A stretch of 41,544 nt of DNA from a bacterium (GCA_028688815.1 JAQTXJ010000012.1:1-41544), one strand, 5' to 3'. Numbered from the stretch's first letter, positions 8,065-17,549 are shown. Notes: generated from the letters alone by a model not told the origin. Program-made: numbers and translations.

Positions 8065-10197
8065 TTAGCGGAGTATAATTATTTTTTCTACAACTTTAGC
8101 TTTTTCAGGAGTTGTGCAGGCAATAAAATAAACACCTGCCTTAAAGTTGCTTATATCAAGTGGTAAAATAAATTTAGAACTTGTTATGTCAAACGAAGAT
8201 AACTGCATTATTCTACCGGTTAAGTCATATATTTCTAACTTTCCTCTACTCCCAATTGTAGGACAGGATATTTGTAAATTAATGAATCTTGTACATACCG
8301 GAGAGTTAGAGAATATTTTCAAGTGATTTGCGGATGGATTTTTCTCTTCTATGCCTAATCCGTTGATTTTTATTTTTGCATAATGAATGGGATTGTTATA
8401 ATCAGTATAAGGAACTAATTGATGCCACCAACCCGTATAATTATTATCTGTTTGCGTGTAGATAAAGCATCCGATAGAATCATTTGTCATTGTGAGTTCA
8501 TAGGGTTTATTTCCTTTGGGAAGTTTGAATTCCATCCCTTCATTACCAATAATTATGAGTGAATCCGGGATATTGTAAACATTAGAGTAATAATCATAAA
8601 ATTTATTTGCACCACTAGTAAATAGGTAATGCCCTTCGTTTTTGTCCCACTTATTGTTCCCGTTGTCGTCAATGTATATTCCGACTTTGCTTATCAGGGA
8701 AGATTTAATACCTATAAACAAAGCTTCAGCATTATTCATAAAATAAAGTTTGCAAGTATTTATAGAATCTCTTGTGTCTACACCCGATATGTCCGAGCCA
8801 TCTATTACAGTTGCATTGTTCCATTCCGCGCTGTCTATTGTTCCATCTATTGTTGGGGGAGAAGCAGAAATACCTGAAGACAACGAAGTAATTACGGGAA
8901 AAGATATAAGATTTTGTTTTAAGGTGTCATTTATTTTATTACCATCGGATAGGAGTTCGGTATAAACCCGAAGTTTATAGTTATTTCCTTTTTCTCCTAT
9001 AAACATAGGGTTAAAACTTATCTGTATTATTGAGTCCGGTTTGATTAAGCTAAGATTTTTTTCATCTTGGTAGATAATAGTTCCTGCGGATTCAGCTATG
9101 CATTTAATCAGGAAATTGTTTTCTTCATATATTCCATAATTTTTAATATTAGCAACGGGAATAATTTGTGTATCCGGTGGGATAATTGTTTGTAAATTTA
9201 TTGAAATGGTAGCAATATCATTGTACGGTTTTTCTATAATTCCGATATTATCGATGAACCATCCGGTGTTATTTCCTATGCCATCCGATATAAAGTAATA
9301 TTTTATTAAAACTGAATCCCATAGAGGCAAATAAAAATAAGCATTTTCCCATTGTTCGGAATTTCCTGTGAATACAGGTTCCTGTATAATTCCCCCGGGA
9401 GGATCCATAATTATTGAAGTATCGTATCCGGAGAGAGGAGAGAGTAGTTGCCAATTTATGGAGTCTCGAGATATCTTTATGTTTCCTCCATCACATAGAT
9501 ATTCTGTGTTATAAAAATGTCGTATAACCAGAGTTGGATTGGAAAAATTGTAATTTTTAATTTTTAGCCATGACGATAGTAATGTTAACCTTGCGTTGTT
9601 CGGGTACAAGCTATCTATTTGCGTTCCGAAGCAATTATTTAATGAATTAGGTATGAACTGTGGATTTACAAATGACCAATTTCCATTATATTTACCTGAA
9701 TCCGATAAAAAATCTTCATAATAACCATTATAATTCTGAATAATAAGTCGTATTGTCCAATTATATTTATTTGTTTGTTTCCAGCCCTGGTTGTTTGAAT
9801 AATAATAAGAGTTTTCTGTTGGAGATGTTGTATCGCCTCCTACACCGGGATATCCTGTCATATTTAATACGAACCATACCGGAATAGTATCACTGATGTT
9901 TGTTTCGAGGGGGGTAAACTTCCATTCTCCCGTAGAGGAGTAAACAGTATCTGTTTCAGTTAAGGGGTGAGTGATATAGGGAAGTTCATTTTTTTCGTAG
10001 CATAAGCTTGCATAATTAAAACCTCCCGGATGATCAGCAAAAATAAGAATTCCTATGATTTTAGATGGGGCATATGGAAGTGAGAACTTTACTGCTATTT
10101 TATCATTATTATAATTCCCTACGATATGAAAGGCATCAATTTGACTATTATCATATTTCAGTGTATCAGTAGTTAAAAGAAATATAAATAGGAGCAT
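8065..10197 (-). CDS. Secreted T9SS-cargo-like protein with DOMON/CBM9-like domain
   Basis: The 710-residue protein begins with a short hydrophobic stretch (MLLFIFLL). No in-frame start lies upstream because of a stop at 10207-10209, so the signal peptide is unusually short. The middle part (about 200-320) resembles jelly-roll or concanavalin-like folds seen in peptidases of the immune-inhibitor type (WFIDNIGI). Residues about 450-620 (SPPTIDGTIDSAEWNNA) match the start of family-9 carbohydrate-binding or DOMON-type domains. The C-terminal about 80 residues (LEIYDLTGRIM, then FKAGVYFIACT) form a type A T9SS sorting domain. It is probably exported through the outer membrane and anchored at the surface. 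The substrate is unknown, and I see no peptidase active-site motif. Confidence 0.7.
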   Translation of the reverse strand: MLLFIFLLTTDTLKYDNSQIDAFHIVGNYNNDKIAVKFSLPYAPSKIIGILIFADHPGGFNYASLCYEKNELPYITHPLTETDTVYSSTGEWKFTPLETNISDTIPVWFVLNMTGYPGVGGDTTSPTENSYYYSNNQGWKQTNKYNWTIRLIIQNYNGYYEDFLSDSGKYNGNWSFVNPQFIPNSLNNCFGTQIDSLYPNNARLTLLSSWLKIKNYNFSNPTLVIRHFYNTEYLCDGGNIKISRDSINWQLLSPLSGYDTSIIMDPPGGIIQEPVFTGNSEQWENAYFYLPLWDSVLIKYYFISDGIGNNTGWFIDNIGIIEKPYNDIATISINLQTIIPPDTQIIPVANIKNYGIYEENNFLIKCIAESAGTIIYQDEKNLSLIKPDSIIQISFNPMFIGEKGNNYKLRVYTELLSDGNKINDTLKQNLISFPVITSLSSGISASPPTIDGTIDSAEWNNATVIDGSDISGVDTRDSINTCKLYFMNNAEALFIGIKSSLISKVGIYIDDNGNNKWDKNEGHYLFTSGANKFYDYYSNVYNIPDSLIIIGNEGMEFKLPKGNKPYELTMTNDSIGCFIYTQTDNNYTGWWHQLVPYTDYNNPIHYAKIKINGLGIEEKNPSANHLKIFSNSPVCTRFINLQISCPTIGSRGKLEIYDLTGRIMQLSSFDITSSKFILPLDISNFKAGVYFIACTTPEKAKVVEKIIILR

Positions 10198-10263
10198 ATA
10201 TAAAACTTAACATAAATTGGGGGAAGAAAATAATAATATTAAAATGCTAAAAAGGATTCAGTT

Positions 10264-10773
10264 TTAGTGCTTAATTCCTCTTCTTCGTCCTGCAGCGCGT
10301 TCTCCTTTATACTGTAGTCCTTTTTCTCTCTTATAACCGGCCATTTCAGTTTCACTCTGGAATATGGCGCCACCATTTACGATTAAGTTTTTGCAATAAG
10401 CGGAACCAACTAGAACAGCATTTGTATCTAACTGAATTTTTCCGATTGCCTGAACTTTTCCTTTAACATAACCCTGGACTATGACATCATAAGCCATAAG
10501 GCTATCGCATTCTACATATCCTGTTCTTGTAACAACAACAACTCCATTTGCTAATATCGCACCCTTAACTCTACCTTTTACAGTAAGGTTTCCCTGTGTT
10601 TCTATAATACCTTCAAAGTCTGAATCTTCCTGAAGGGTTGGATAGTTTGCACCGAAATTTTGTTCGGTTGCCTGACCATCTCCGGTATCTTCAGCATATT
10701 CTTCTTGTTTACGAGAAGCACATCCCAATACTAACACCAACAAACCCGTCAAAATTAAATGCTTTTTACTCAT
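10264..10773 (-). CDS. Bactofilin-fold lipoprotein
   Basis: The 169-residue protein starts at ATG 10773, which has a good Shine-Dalgarno (GGGAGGAAG); an upstream ATG at 10797 adds eight residues and puts charge before the signal. The lipobox LVLGC gives a lipidated Cys at residue 18. An acidic linker is followed by a bactofilin (DUF583) beta-helix (about 45-140) with regular short repeats such as FEGIIETQGNLTVKGRVKGAI, and a basic tail (about 145-169). Bactofilins are normally cytoplasmic filament formers that shape cells; a lipidation signal places this one in the periplasm or outer membrane. It lies 50 nt downstream of a second exported bactofilin. Confidence 0.8.
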   Translation of the reverse strand: MSKKHLILTGLLVLVLGCASRKQEEYAEDTGDGQATEQNFGANYPTLQEDSDFEGIIETQGNLTVKGRVKGAILANGVVVVTRTGYVECDSLMAYDVIVQGYVKGKVQAIGKIQLDTNAVLVGSAYCKNLIVNGGAIFQSETEMAGYKREKGLQYKGERAAGRRRGIKH

Positions 10774-10823
10774 TTCTTCCTCCCATTTAGAAGACAAGAG
10801 AGATTATTTTAATAATAATTCCT

Positions 10824-11369
10824 TTAATAACTACGTCTGGTTCTAGTTTTCGCTCTTTTTACAGCTTTGGTTTTCTTTGCAACTACCGTTTTCTTTCCTT
10901 CTACTGTTTTAATTTCACCCATAGAAGTTTTCGTGCTCATCATTGCACCCTTTTCTACTACAAGATTTCTGCACATAGCTTCTCCTGTGACAACAGCAGT
11001 CGGTTTTAAAACTAATTCTTCAGATGCCCAAACGCTTCCATCCACTCTGCCTTTAACTATTCCTGTTACGGTTTCTACGTTACCTCTTATTTCACCTATT
11101 TCGGAAACCTGGATATCATCATCTAAAATGGCTTTACCTTCAAGGATACCATCAACTTTTACTTTTCTTCCATAAAAAGTACCTTTAAAGACGGCTTCTG
11201 AAGGGATAAGGCTGTATCCACCCTGAGACTGGACTTCTTCTGCTTGAGTTTCATCGGTAGCGCCTTCTTCTGTATATCCTAAATCTTCTTCGCCAGTATA
11301 CTCATCTTGAGCAACTATTAAACTTGATCCTAATAATAAAACGAAAACTAATAACAGCTTTTTATACAT
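10824..11369 (-). CDS. Bactofilin-fold protein with signal peptide
   Basis: The 181-residue protein has a classic signal peptide (lysines at 3-4, hydrophobic 5-18, cleavage likely after the Ala of IVAQD). A short acidic linker is followed by a bactofilin beta-helix (about 52-145; EAVFKGTFYGRKVKVDGILE, GIVKGRVDGSVWASEELVL) and a strongly basic Lys/Arg-rich tail (about 155-181). The start at 11369 follows a strong Shine-Dalgarno (GGGAGGTG, 11374-11381). It is the first gene of a two-gene unit with the bactofilin lipoprotein. Export of a bactofilin is unusual. The basic tail could bind cell wall or outer-membrane phosphates, which is inference. Confidence 0.82.
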   Translation of the reverse strand: MYKKLLLVFVLLLGSSLIVAQDEYTGEEDLGYTEEGATDETQAEEVQSQGGYSLIPSEAVFKGTFYGRKVKVDGILEGKAILDDDIQVSEIGEIRGNVETVTGIVKGRVDGSVWASEELVLKPTAVVTGEAMCRNLVVEKGAMMSTKTSMGEIKTVEGKKTVVAKKTKAVKRAKTRTRRSY

Positions 11370-11411
11370 CCGTCACCTCCCAAAAATTTATTTTTAAAAT
11401 AATTATTATCA

Positions 11412-11440
11412 TAAATAGAAAAACTTAGTCACTTTGTCAA
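11412..11440 (-). promoter_or_regulatory. Promoter of the bactofilin pair
   Basis: On the minus strand, TTGACA (11435-11440) is followed after 17 nt by TATTTA (11412-11417). The Shine-Dalgarno lies about 30 nt further on. Confidence 0.65.
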
Positions 11441-11771
11441 GCTTTTTTTGAAAAACAATTTTTAAAATCCTATTTTTTTAACTGTAATGTTAATATAATG
11501 GATACAATAATAAAATTTATAAGATTGTAAAGGATTTTTTTAAAATTTATTTGATTAAAGCTACAATTAAGTTTTTTCTTGACACTGAAGCGAACTGAAT
11601 TAGGTTATTGAAATGATTAAAGGCAGGAAATATTAACAAATTATTGTGGTTTGATGCAGGGATGAGTAGAAAAAATTTCAAATAGGTTTACAGGATAACT
11701 TAGAAAATAAGGGTAAAATATTTTGAGTAAATTTTCTTGTTAATTTAATTTTTTGTAACAATTGTAACTAA
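11441..11771. other. Divergent spacer, no gene seen
   Basis: AT-rich spacer between the bactofilin promoter and the glycosyltransferase. A TTGACA at 11580-11585 lacks a good -10 box. Nearer the plus-strand gene, TTGAGT (11733-11738) with a poor -10, TAACAA (11756-11761), lies 10 nt before the ATG at 11772. No repeat or RNA structure is evident. Confidence 0.5.
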
Positions 11772-13436
11772 ATGTTGGCAAACTTTTTTAATCTTCCTCA
11801 TACAATGAAAAAAAAGGAGGGAGATTTTTTTATAGTTAGTGTTATACTATTTATTGCATTTATACTCAGATTCTATAAATTAGATATTCATTCCTACCGT
11901 GCCGATGAAGTAGAGAGAATACTCTTTGCTTTAAAACCAGTAATAGAGATATTCAAAACGGATTTTCGTTCACCTATGTATTGTTTTATATTACACTGGT
12001 GGATTAGAATTTTCTCGGATTCGGAAATTGCAACTCGCTTACTTTCTGTTTTATTGAATGTTTTTACTATTATTCCTTTATATGCTCTTGCATATAGATT
12101 GCGGGATAAGAAAACGGCTCAAATTTTTAGTATATTCATAGCGGTTTCGCCTTATTATATTTTACATTCAAGGGTTGCGGAGAATTTTTCAATATTTTTG
12201 CTTTTCATTTCATTGTCCGTTTTGTTTTTTATAAAAATATTTGAAGATAAATTTAGTATTAAAAATTCAATCTTTTATGCATTTTCAACTATTTTTATGC
12301 TGTATTCCAGCCCAACCGGGGTGGGTATATTGTTATTTGAGTGGGTATGGTTTTTTCAGAAATGGCGATTTACAAGAATGAATTTAAGAGCATGGCTTAT
12401 TATTCAGAGTTGTATTTTCTTAGTCTATACTCATTGGTTATCTTTAATTTTTTCGGAACTTTATTCCGGCTGGGCAGCATTTGATCGACTGTCCCTAAAA
12501 GGTGGATTTATAGGCAGAATCGCATATGCAATTTACAGTTTTACCATAGGACAGACTATTTATCCCTGGAATTGGAGACTTGTCATTCCCGTGATAATTA
12601 TATTTGTAGTTATTATTATGTTTGCAGTCAGGACATTAAAAGGAAAATATAGGACATTATCCTTTATTATACCGTTATTTATTATTGGGTTATTGCCTGT
12701 TTTTTCAAATCGTGGGGCGCCGGAATATTGCATCGGGGCGTCCATAGCTTATTATATATTTATTGCCGTGGGTATTTCTGTTTTAAAAAAACGGTCTCTT
12801 GCGTTAGGAGTTATTATTCTTATTTATTTGAATGGTTGCTCACTTTTTAATTTGTATAAAGACAGGGAATATTTAAATCAAAGTTTTACTGATGACTGGC
12901 GTAAAATTGCGTATTTTGTGAATAATGTTGTTGAGTCTTATCCCGAATATATAAAAAATGATTCGTTAAATTTGGAGCGGAATATGCCATTCACTATAGT
13001 GGTTTATAGACCGGGACCTTTTATGTGGTATTATAAAAAGGCAGGACGTTTCAAGAATAAAACATCGGATGTTGACTCTTTCCCTTACAAGGTCCCCGAG
13101 AAAAGGGCGTTCTATCAACCAGTTTCCCATAATTATCCCAGAGTTCCAAGTTCAGTCGTTGTTTTTAAACCATCTCATCCGAATCTGGTTATAAAGAAAG
13201 CTATGAATGCAAATATAATATTCGTAGAAAACATAGAAAGCGGTGCTTTTGCTTATGAGAAAAAAGGGTTGAGTATTTTTAGTAGATGGCTGGATGCTAA
13301 TTATAACCGATTGTTTTCTGCGAATTTCTGGGAAGATAAAGGATGTAAAGAAAAGAAAAAACTATTAAAAAGAGATTTGCCGGAATGCAGGATGAGGGTT
13401 TCTTTGTATACTCCAAAAGTTTTACCGGTTAAATAA
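11772..13436 (+). CDS. GT39/ArnT-type membrane glycosyltransferase
   Basis: The 554-residue protein has many membrane helices between about residues 15 and 370, followed by a soluble C-terminal part. The first non-cytoplasmic loop contains YRADEVERI (about 38-46), the acidic motif of GT-C enzymes that use polyprenyl-phosphate sugars. RSPMYCFILHWWIRIF and the following helices match the GT39 (ArnT/PMT-like) family. It probably transfers a sugar from a lipid carrier to a protein or envelope glycolipid. The start is uncertain: neither the ATG at 11772 nor the one at 11805 (MKKKEGDFF) has a Shine-Dalgarno. It is followed 36 nt later by the DsbD-like gene. Confidence 0.75.
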   Translation: MLANFFNLPHTMKKKEGDFFIVSVILFIAFILRFYKLDIHSYRADEVERILFALKPVIEIFKTDFRSPMYCFILHWWIRIFSDSEIATRLLSVLLNVFTIIPLYALAYRLRDKKTAQIFSIFIAVSPYYILHSRVAENFSIFLLFISLSVLFFIKIFEDKFSIKNSIFYAFSTIFMLYSSPTGVGILLFEWVWFFQKWRFTRMNLRAWLIIQSCIFLVYTHWLSLIFSELYSGWAAFDRLSLKGGFIGRIAYAIYSFTIGQTIYPWNWRLVIPVIIIFVVIIMFAVRTLKGKYRTLSFIIPLFIIGLLPVFSNRGAPEYCIGASIAYYIFIAVGISVLKKRSLALGVIILIYLNGCSLFNLYKDREYLNQSFTDDWRKIAYFVNNVVESYPEYIKNDSLNLERNMPFTIVVYRPGPFMWYYKKAGRFKNKTSDVDSFPYKVPEKRAFYQPVSHNYPRVPSSVVVFKPSHPNLVIKKAMNANIIFVENIESGAFAYEKKGLSIFSRWLDANYNRLFSANFWEDKGCKEKKKLLKRDLPECRMRVSLYTPKVLPVK

Positions 13437-13472
13437 AACAGGTAAATTCCCTAATTTATTAACTGACAGGAT

Positions 13473-14144
13473 ATGAAAACAACAACGGATTTATTTTTAA
13501 TAGGTATTACACTTGCATGGGGGCCATGTTTTTGTTCCTGTACGCCTTTGGTTTTGACATATCTTGTAGGCACAGGCGTGGGAGCTAAAAAAAGTTGGCT
13601 CAGAGGATTTATAGAGGTGATGGTATTTTGTCTGACCAGAATTATCGTCTATATTTTGATAATAATCATTGCATTTTTAGTCGGGCATAAAATAATAAGA
13701 AGCTGGTATGAAATCGGGTACGGTAGATTTCTGTATTATGTTGCAGGGGGCATTAGTATAATATTTGGAATTGTTTTATTAGTTAGTAAAAAGGGAAGCA
13801 GTAATTTTTGTTCAAGGTTTTTATGCAATACCAAAAATAAAATTACCAATATATGGGGAGTAGCTTTACTGGGAATTGCTTTGGGAGTGGCGCCGTGCAT
13901 ACCTTTATTCGGGGTTGTCAATTATGTGGTATTTGAAGCGAAGAATTTATCGCAGGCAATTCTTTACGCCGGGTGTTTTAGCGCGGGGATGCTTTTAAGC
14001 CCATTAATACCGCTGGGCATAATAGCAAGTGCAGTTCCTTCTTTTTTGAAGGGGAATAAAATTCTTATTTTCTTTTCGTATTTATGCGGGGTAATGCTTG
14101 TGTATTTTGGGGTAAAGCTGCTTTTTGGCGGGCGGGTTTTTTAA
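13473..14144 (+). CDS. DsbD/CcdA-like (SafE-type) thiol-electron transmembrane protein
   Basis: The 223-residue protein has six predicted helices in two homologous halves. The first helix contains GPCFCSCTP (Cys 19, 21, 23) and the fourth contains GVAPCIPLFG (Cys 142), matching the pair of membrane cysteines in CcdA/DsbD proteins that carry reducing equivalents from cytoplasmic thioredoxin across the membrane. The extra cysteines in the first motif are unusual. Members of this family feed periplasmic thiol-reductases or cytochrome c maturation. Which partner applies here is not shown, although an exported thioredoxin-like selenoprotein is encoded elsewhere in the window (38447-39499). SD-like AGGA precedes the ATG. 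Confidence 0.75.
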   Translation: MKTTTDLFLIGITLAWGPCFCSCTPLVLTYLVGTGVGAKKSWLRGFIEVMVFCLTRIIVYILIIIIAFLVGHKIIRSWYEIGYGRFLYYVAGGISIIFGIVLLVSKKGSSNFCSRFLCNTKNKITNIWGVALLGIALGVAPCIPLFGVVNYVVFEAKNLSQAILYAGCFSAGMLLSPLIPLGIIASAVPSFLKGNKILIFFSYLCGVMLVYFGVKLLFGGRVF

Positions 14145-14164
14145 TTAAGACAAACGAGTAGTTA

Positions 14165-14866
14165 TTATTTTAGATACAGGTGAATTTCTTTGGTTGAAAC
14201 TGATCCGAAAACTCCAAATCCACCACTTAATCCTGATGGATTATATCCTGAAGAGGACATTCCAGGAGGTAAATACTTGAAGTAGTTTTCATCATAAGCT
14301 TTAATTTTTATTCTATAATTCCCGCTGTCTAAAGTATCAACTATAGCAAATCGGAGTTTTATTAAACTATCCGGTCCCGGCGAAACAGAAATCTGGGGTA
14401 TAAAAATACTATCTTCTTTATAAACAGTGAAAAAGTAGAAATCATTTAAGTTTGTTTTGACTACCACAGAGTCCCAGCGTGTAACCGTATCATTATTTGC
14501 CGGATGTAATATTATAAAAGAGTCCGGGATAATGGTTGTTCCGGATATGTTATCAAATCCGTTTGCTTTAACACAAATATTAATGGTATCCATAGGATTT
14601 AAGACGATTGAATCGGTTGATACATATAGGCTATCTGATAAAGATAAAGTATCTGTAAAACTATTTCCGGATAAAATTACCATTGCATTTTCTATGCATT
14701 TTTGGGATTGTTCGGTCAACTTATAAGTTCTATCAACTCTTACTATTTGTATGGATTTCCCTTGTTTCAGTACCGAGAATACATTAAGTACATTATTGTA
14801 GTTTTCAACTGCACTATGTTCACATCCTGCCGTAAACAGAGCTAATACCAGTAATAATTTTTTCAT
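14165..14866 (-). CDS. DUF4249-like lipoprotein paired with TonB receptor
   Basis: The 233-residue lipoprotein has signal and lipobox LFTAGC, Cys at residue 15. The start NVLNVFSVLKQGKSIQIVRVDRTY, followed by an Ig-like strand containing IENAMVILSG, resembles DUF4249 proteins. These are generally found directly after a CarboxypepD-reg/TonB-dependent receptor in the FCB group, as here (10 nt gap). It is shorter than usual for that family (typically above 300 residues). It probably sits on the outer membrane and acts with the receptor in substrate capture. The family call rests on weak similarity plus context. Confidence 0.6.
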   Translation of the reverse strand: MKKLLLVLALFTAGCEHSAVENYNNVLNVFSVLKQGKSIQIVRVDRTYKLTEQSQKCIENAMVILSGNSFTDTLSLSDSLYVSTDSIVLNPMDTINICVKANGFDNISGTTIIPDSFIILHPANNDTVTRWDSVVVKTNLNDFYFFTVYKEDSIFIPQISVSPGPDSLIKLRFAIVDTLDSGNYRIKIKAYDENYFKYLPPGMSSSGYNPSGLSGGFGVFGSVSTKEIHLYLK

Positions 14867-14876
14867 ATTTTATTTG

Positions 14877-17213
14877 TTAAAAATTAATTGTTATCCCGTA
14901 ATTAGGTATTAATATAGGCAATATAGAGATTTCTTGTTTTTTGGGAGGGTCATAATATATTTTATTAGGCTCTTGGCCTTCTTCAGTAATCCAGTCATAA
15001 AATAGCACATTTTTCTGTATATATAAATTTACGATTCCCAAATACATAGAACCGTGCCAATGTAGTAGTGGAATAGTAATGCTTCTTTCTGCCTCTATAT
15101 CAAGTCTATGGGATGCAGGCAGTCTAGAGGCATCTCTTTTTCCTTTTATAAATCCCCAACTATAAGAGTCGTCATCATAATATTGTTTATATCTTGCCAA
15201 ATCGTTTGCAAAAGGGGACCCCGTGCTTAGATACCACTTAAGATTGAAATTATATTTTTTATAAGAAGTTCCGAGAACTATATTAAAATTGTGTCTTTTG
15301 TCATAACTCGGGAAATAATATGAGCTATCCGTGTTTCGTCTTGTAAATCCGAGAGTATAATTCAGCCATCCGTGGACAAAAGAGAAAGACTTTTTGTATT
15401 GGAGTTCAATGCCTGTTGCATATCCGTTTGCAACTTTTAAACTTTCCGGTGGAGAGGAGGAAAACCCGAAGTCTCCACCACCTCCTTCTTCTGGCGGGAT
15501 TAACAAAGAATTATATTTTTTATAATATCCGTCTATAGAAAACTCGCCGTCTTCCCCTATCCACTGGGCTAACCCGAGTGTAAAATGCCATGCTTCCGGG
15601 GGAGAATGTTTTGCATCCAGAGGTTTCCACATATCATAAAGCGAGAAGAAAGATTCCTGTGAATTTAATGTATACATAAACTGGTGATATCGTCCAATTT
15701 CAAGCTTCAGGGATGTGTTTTGCCTTAAAAGGTATTTAATCCCCATAGAAGGGTCTAATACGGTTTTGTCTACGGTAGAATAATATATTCCTCTTAATCC
15801 TGTGCGGAGTGTAAGGAGGGGTGATAATTCCGTTTTTCCCTCTATGTAAGCGGATAACTTATTTGAATAAGTTGTCGGGCTTGAAAAATTATAAATCGAA
15901 TCAAAAGTCAGTACCTGTTTATCGGTAAATTCATTTTGCATTATATCGAATCCAGTATTTATTGTATTTTTGGGATTTAAGTAATAAGTTAAATCTCCTT
16001 TAATGCTATAGTCGGTTATATCCTGATGTATAGAAATTCCTATTGTAGAGTCAATAAGAGTTGATGTATCTATTGGAATTTTCGTTTGAAGGACGCCAAA
16101 ACTTGTGAAGAACTTACTTGAGACTCCAACGATTTCGCCGTATAATTTTGGAGTAAATATTTTTCTCCATCTTCCAGACAAGCCCTGGTTGCCCCAGTTC
16201 ATATTTATGCTTCCGATTTCTTCCGTTTTAGTTTCTCCATTTTCAGTTACTTGCCATGGTATGGCAAAATCTATTATATCCGATCCGCCGAAGGCGGTAA
16301 GGTTGAATCGGTTTTCCTGTGAAGGATTAAAATTGAATTTTGCTACTCCATCCCAGAAATAGTAAGGCAAACTTATATCGTTATTAAAAAGCTTTGAATA
16401 ACCCCATACTATGAGGTCAAGATAACTTCTTCTTCCACTTAAAAGAAAGGAGCCTTTTGGGATTGGTCCTTCGACGAGAAGTTTTGAACTTATAAGTCCT
16501 ACGCTGGCACTTCCGGTATATTTTTTATTATTCCCTTCTTTTGTTTCTACTTCTATGATGGAAGACAGTCTATCTCCGTATCTTGCAGGGAAGCTGCCGG
16601 AAAACATTTTCACGTCGGATACGGCATCGGGATTGAACGTGGAAAACAAACCAAACAAATGTGTAGAAGCATTATAAATCGTTATTTTGTCAAGTAACAC
16701 GAGATTTTCGTCGGGGCTTCCGCCACGTATGTAAAGTTTATTTGAAAGGTCATTTAATGAAATAACGCCGGGCATTGTCTGGATTACTTTCATCAAGTCG
16801 CCCTCAAAAAATTTTGGAATTGTCTTTATATCGCGAATCGTGAATTCGGTTTTACTGCCTTCTATATTTTTTTCAAACCCCATTCGTTTTGCCGTAACAG
16901 TAACTTCTTTCATTTTTATAACATCAGGTGAAAGTTCAAAATTGAGGGTAATATTTTTTTCTTTTAATTCAATATCTTTTTTGATGGTTTTGTAACCCAT
17001 ATATAAAGCGACTATGGTATATTTTCCGGATGGGACATTCTGGATAATATAATATCCCTTTTCGCTTGTGGATCCTCCTATTGTTGTCCCTTCCAGATAG
17101 ACATTTGCATAAGCGAGTTTTTCACCGTTAGATGCATCTTTTACAAACCCGTTTATATGAGCAGCGAATGTTTTAACAGAAAAACAAAGCAAAAGAATAG
17201 AAAAATATTTCAT
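14877..17213 (-). CDS. TonB-dependent receptor with carboxypeptidase-regulatory domain
   Basis: The 778-residue protein has a signal peptide (about 1-17). A carboxypeptidase-regulatory-like Ig domain follows (about 18-100, with IVALYMGYKTIKKD), then a plug (about 115-225; IQTMPGVISLNDLSNKLYIR and YGDRLSSIIEVETKEG) and a 22-strand-type barrel to the C-terminus. Such receptors import complex ligands through the outer membrane with energy from TonB. The ligand is unknown. A DUF4249-like lipoprotein follows directly. The promoter at 17228-17256 leaves only about 8 nt of leader and no Shine-Dalgarno, so this is one of several near-leaderless genes here. Confidence 0.85.
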   Translation of the reverse strand: MKYFSILLLCFSVKTFAAHINGFVKDASNGEKLAYANVYLEGTTIGGSTSEKGYYIIQNVPSGKYTIVALYMGYKTIKKDIELKEKNITLNFELSPDVIKMKEVTVTAKRMGFEKNIEGSKTEFTIRDIKTIPKFFEGDLMKVIQTMPGVISLNDLSNKLYIRGGSPDENLVLLDKITIYNASTHLFGLFSTFNPDAVSDVKMFSGSFPARYGDRLSSIIEVETKEGNNKKYTGSASVGLISSKLLVEGPIPKGSFLLSGRRSYLDLIVWGYSKLFNNDISLPYYFWDGVAKFNFNPSQENRFNLTAFGGSDIIDFAIPWQVTENGETKTEEIGSINMNWGNQGLSGRWRKIFTPKLYGEIVGVSSKFFTSFGVLQTKIPIDTSTLIDSTIGISIHQDITDYSIKGDLTYYLNPKNTINTGFDIMQNEFTDKQVLTFDSIYNFSSPTTYSNKLSAYIEGKTELSPLLTLRTGLRGIYYSTVDKTVLDPSMGIKYLLRQNTSLKLEIGRYHQFMYTLNSQESFFSLYDMWKPLDAKHSPPEAWHFTLGLAQWIGEDGEFSIDGYYKKYNSLLIPPEEGGGGDFGFSSSPPESLKVANGYATGIELQYKKSFSFVHGWLNYTLGFTRRNTDSSYYFPSYDKRHNFNIVLGTSYKKYNFNLKWYLSTGSPFANDLARYKQYYDDDSYSWGFIKGKRDASRLPASHRLDIEAERSITIPLLHWHGSMYLGIVNLYIQKNVLFYDWITEEGQEPNKIYYDPPKKQEISILPILIPNYGITINF

Positions 17214-17227
17214 ATAATTTTTATGTA

Positions 17228-17256
17228 TAAATATTACTAAAAAAACATTTTGTCAA
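17228..17256 (-). promoter_or_regulatory. Promoter of the TonB receptor operon
   Basis: On the minus strand, TTGACA (17251-17256) is followed after 17 nt by TATTTA (17228-17233), 14 nt before the ATG. Confidence 0.6.
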
Positions 17257-17380
17257 GATTTCATCTCTGCAGTTTAATTAGCAATATTCATGACAAAATA
17301 TTTTAAAAGGAAAGGAATCCGCGGATAACAAGGTTTTACTCTTTATGTCTAATACTAAGATGAAAATACAATTAAAAACA

Positions 17381-17549
17381 TTGCACATATTTTGTGCGAT
17401 TAAAATGTAGATAGAGATTTTACGGATCAAGACAAAAATACAACTAATTTTTATAAGCAAGAACCCTTAATAAAAAACGAAAAAAAGGAATGCATTAGAG
17501 ACCAAATAAATAAGATTTATTATAGAATCGTCGCACAAAAATAGTGCAA
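17381..17549. repeat. Pair of inverted 19-bp dyad elements
   Basis: TTGCACATATTTTGTGCGA at 17381-17399 is repeated in inverted orientation at 17531-17549 with 16 of 19 positions conserved. Each copy is itself a dyad (TTGCAC...GTGCGA). They lie between the divergent TonB-receptor and RRM-protein promoters in a 543-nt spacer that shows no convincing gene. They may be operators or the ends of a small degenerate element. Confidence 0.5.

Noticed and set aside
17278-17460. 60-residue minus-strand open frame
   Set aside because: It has no Shine-Dalgarno, promoter or recognisable domain; it is probably chance in AT-rich DNA.
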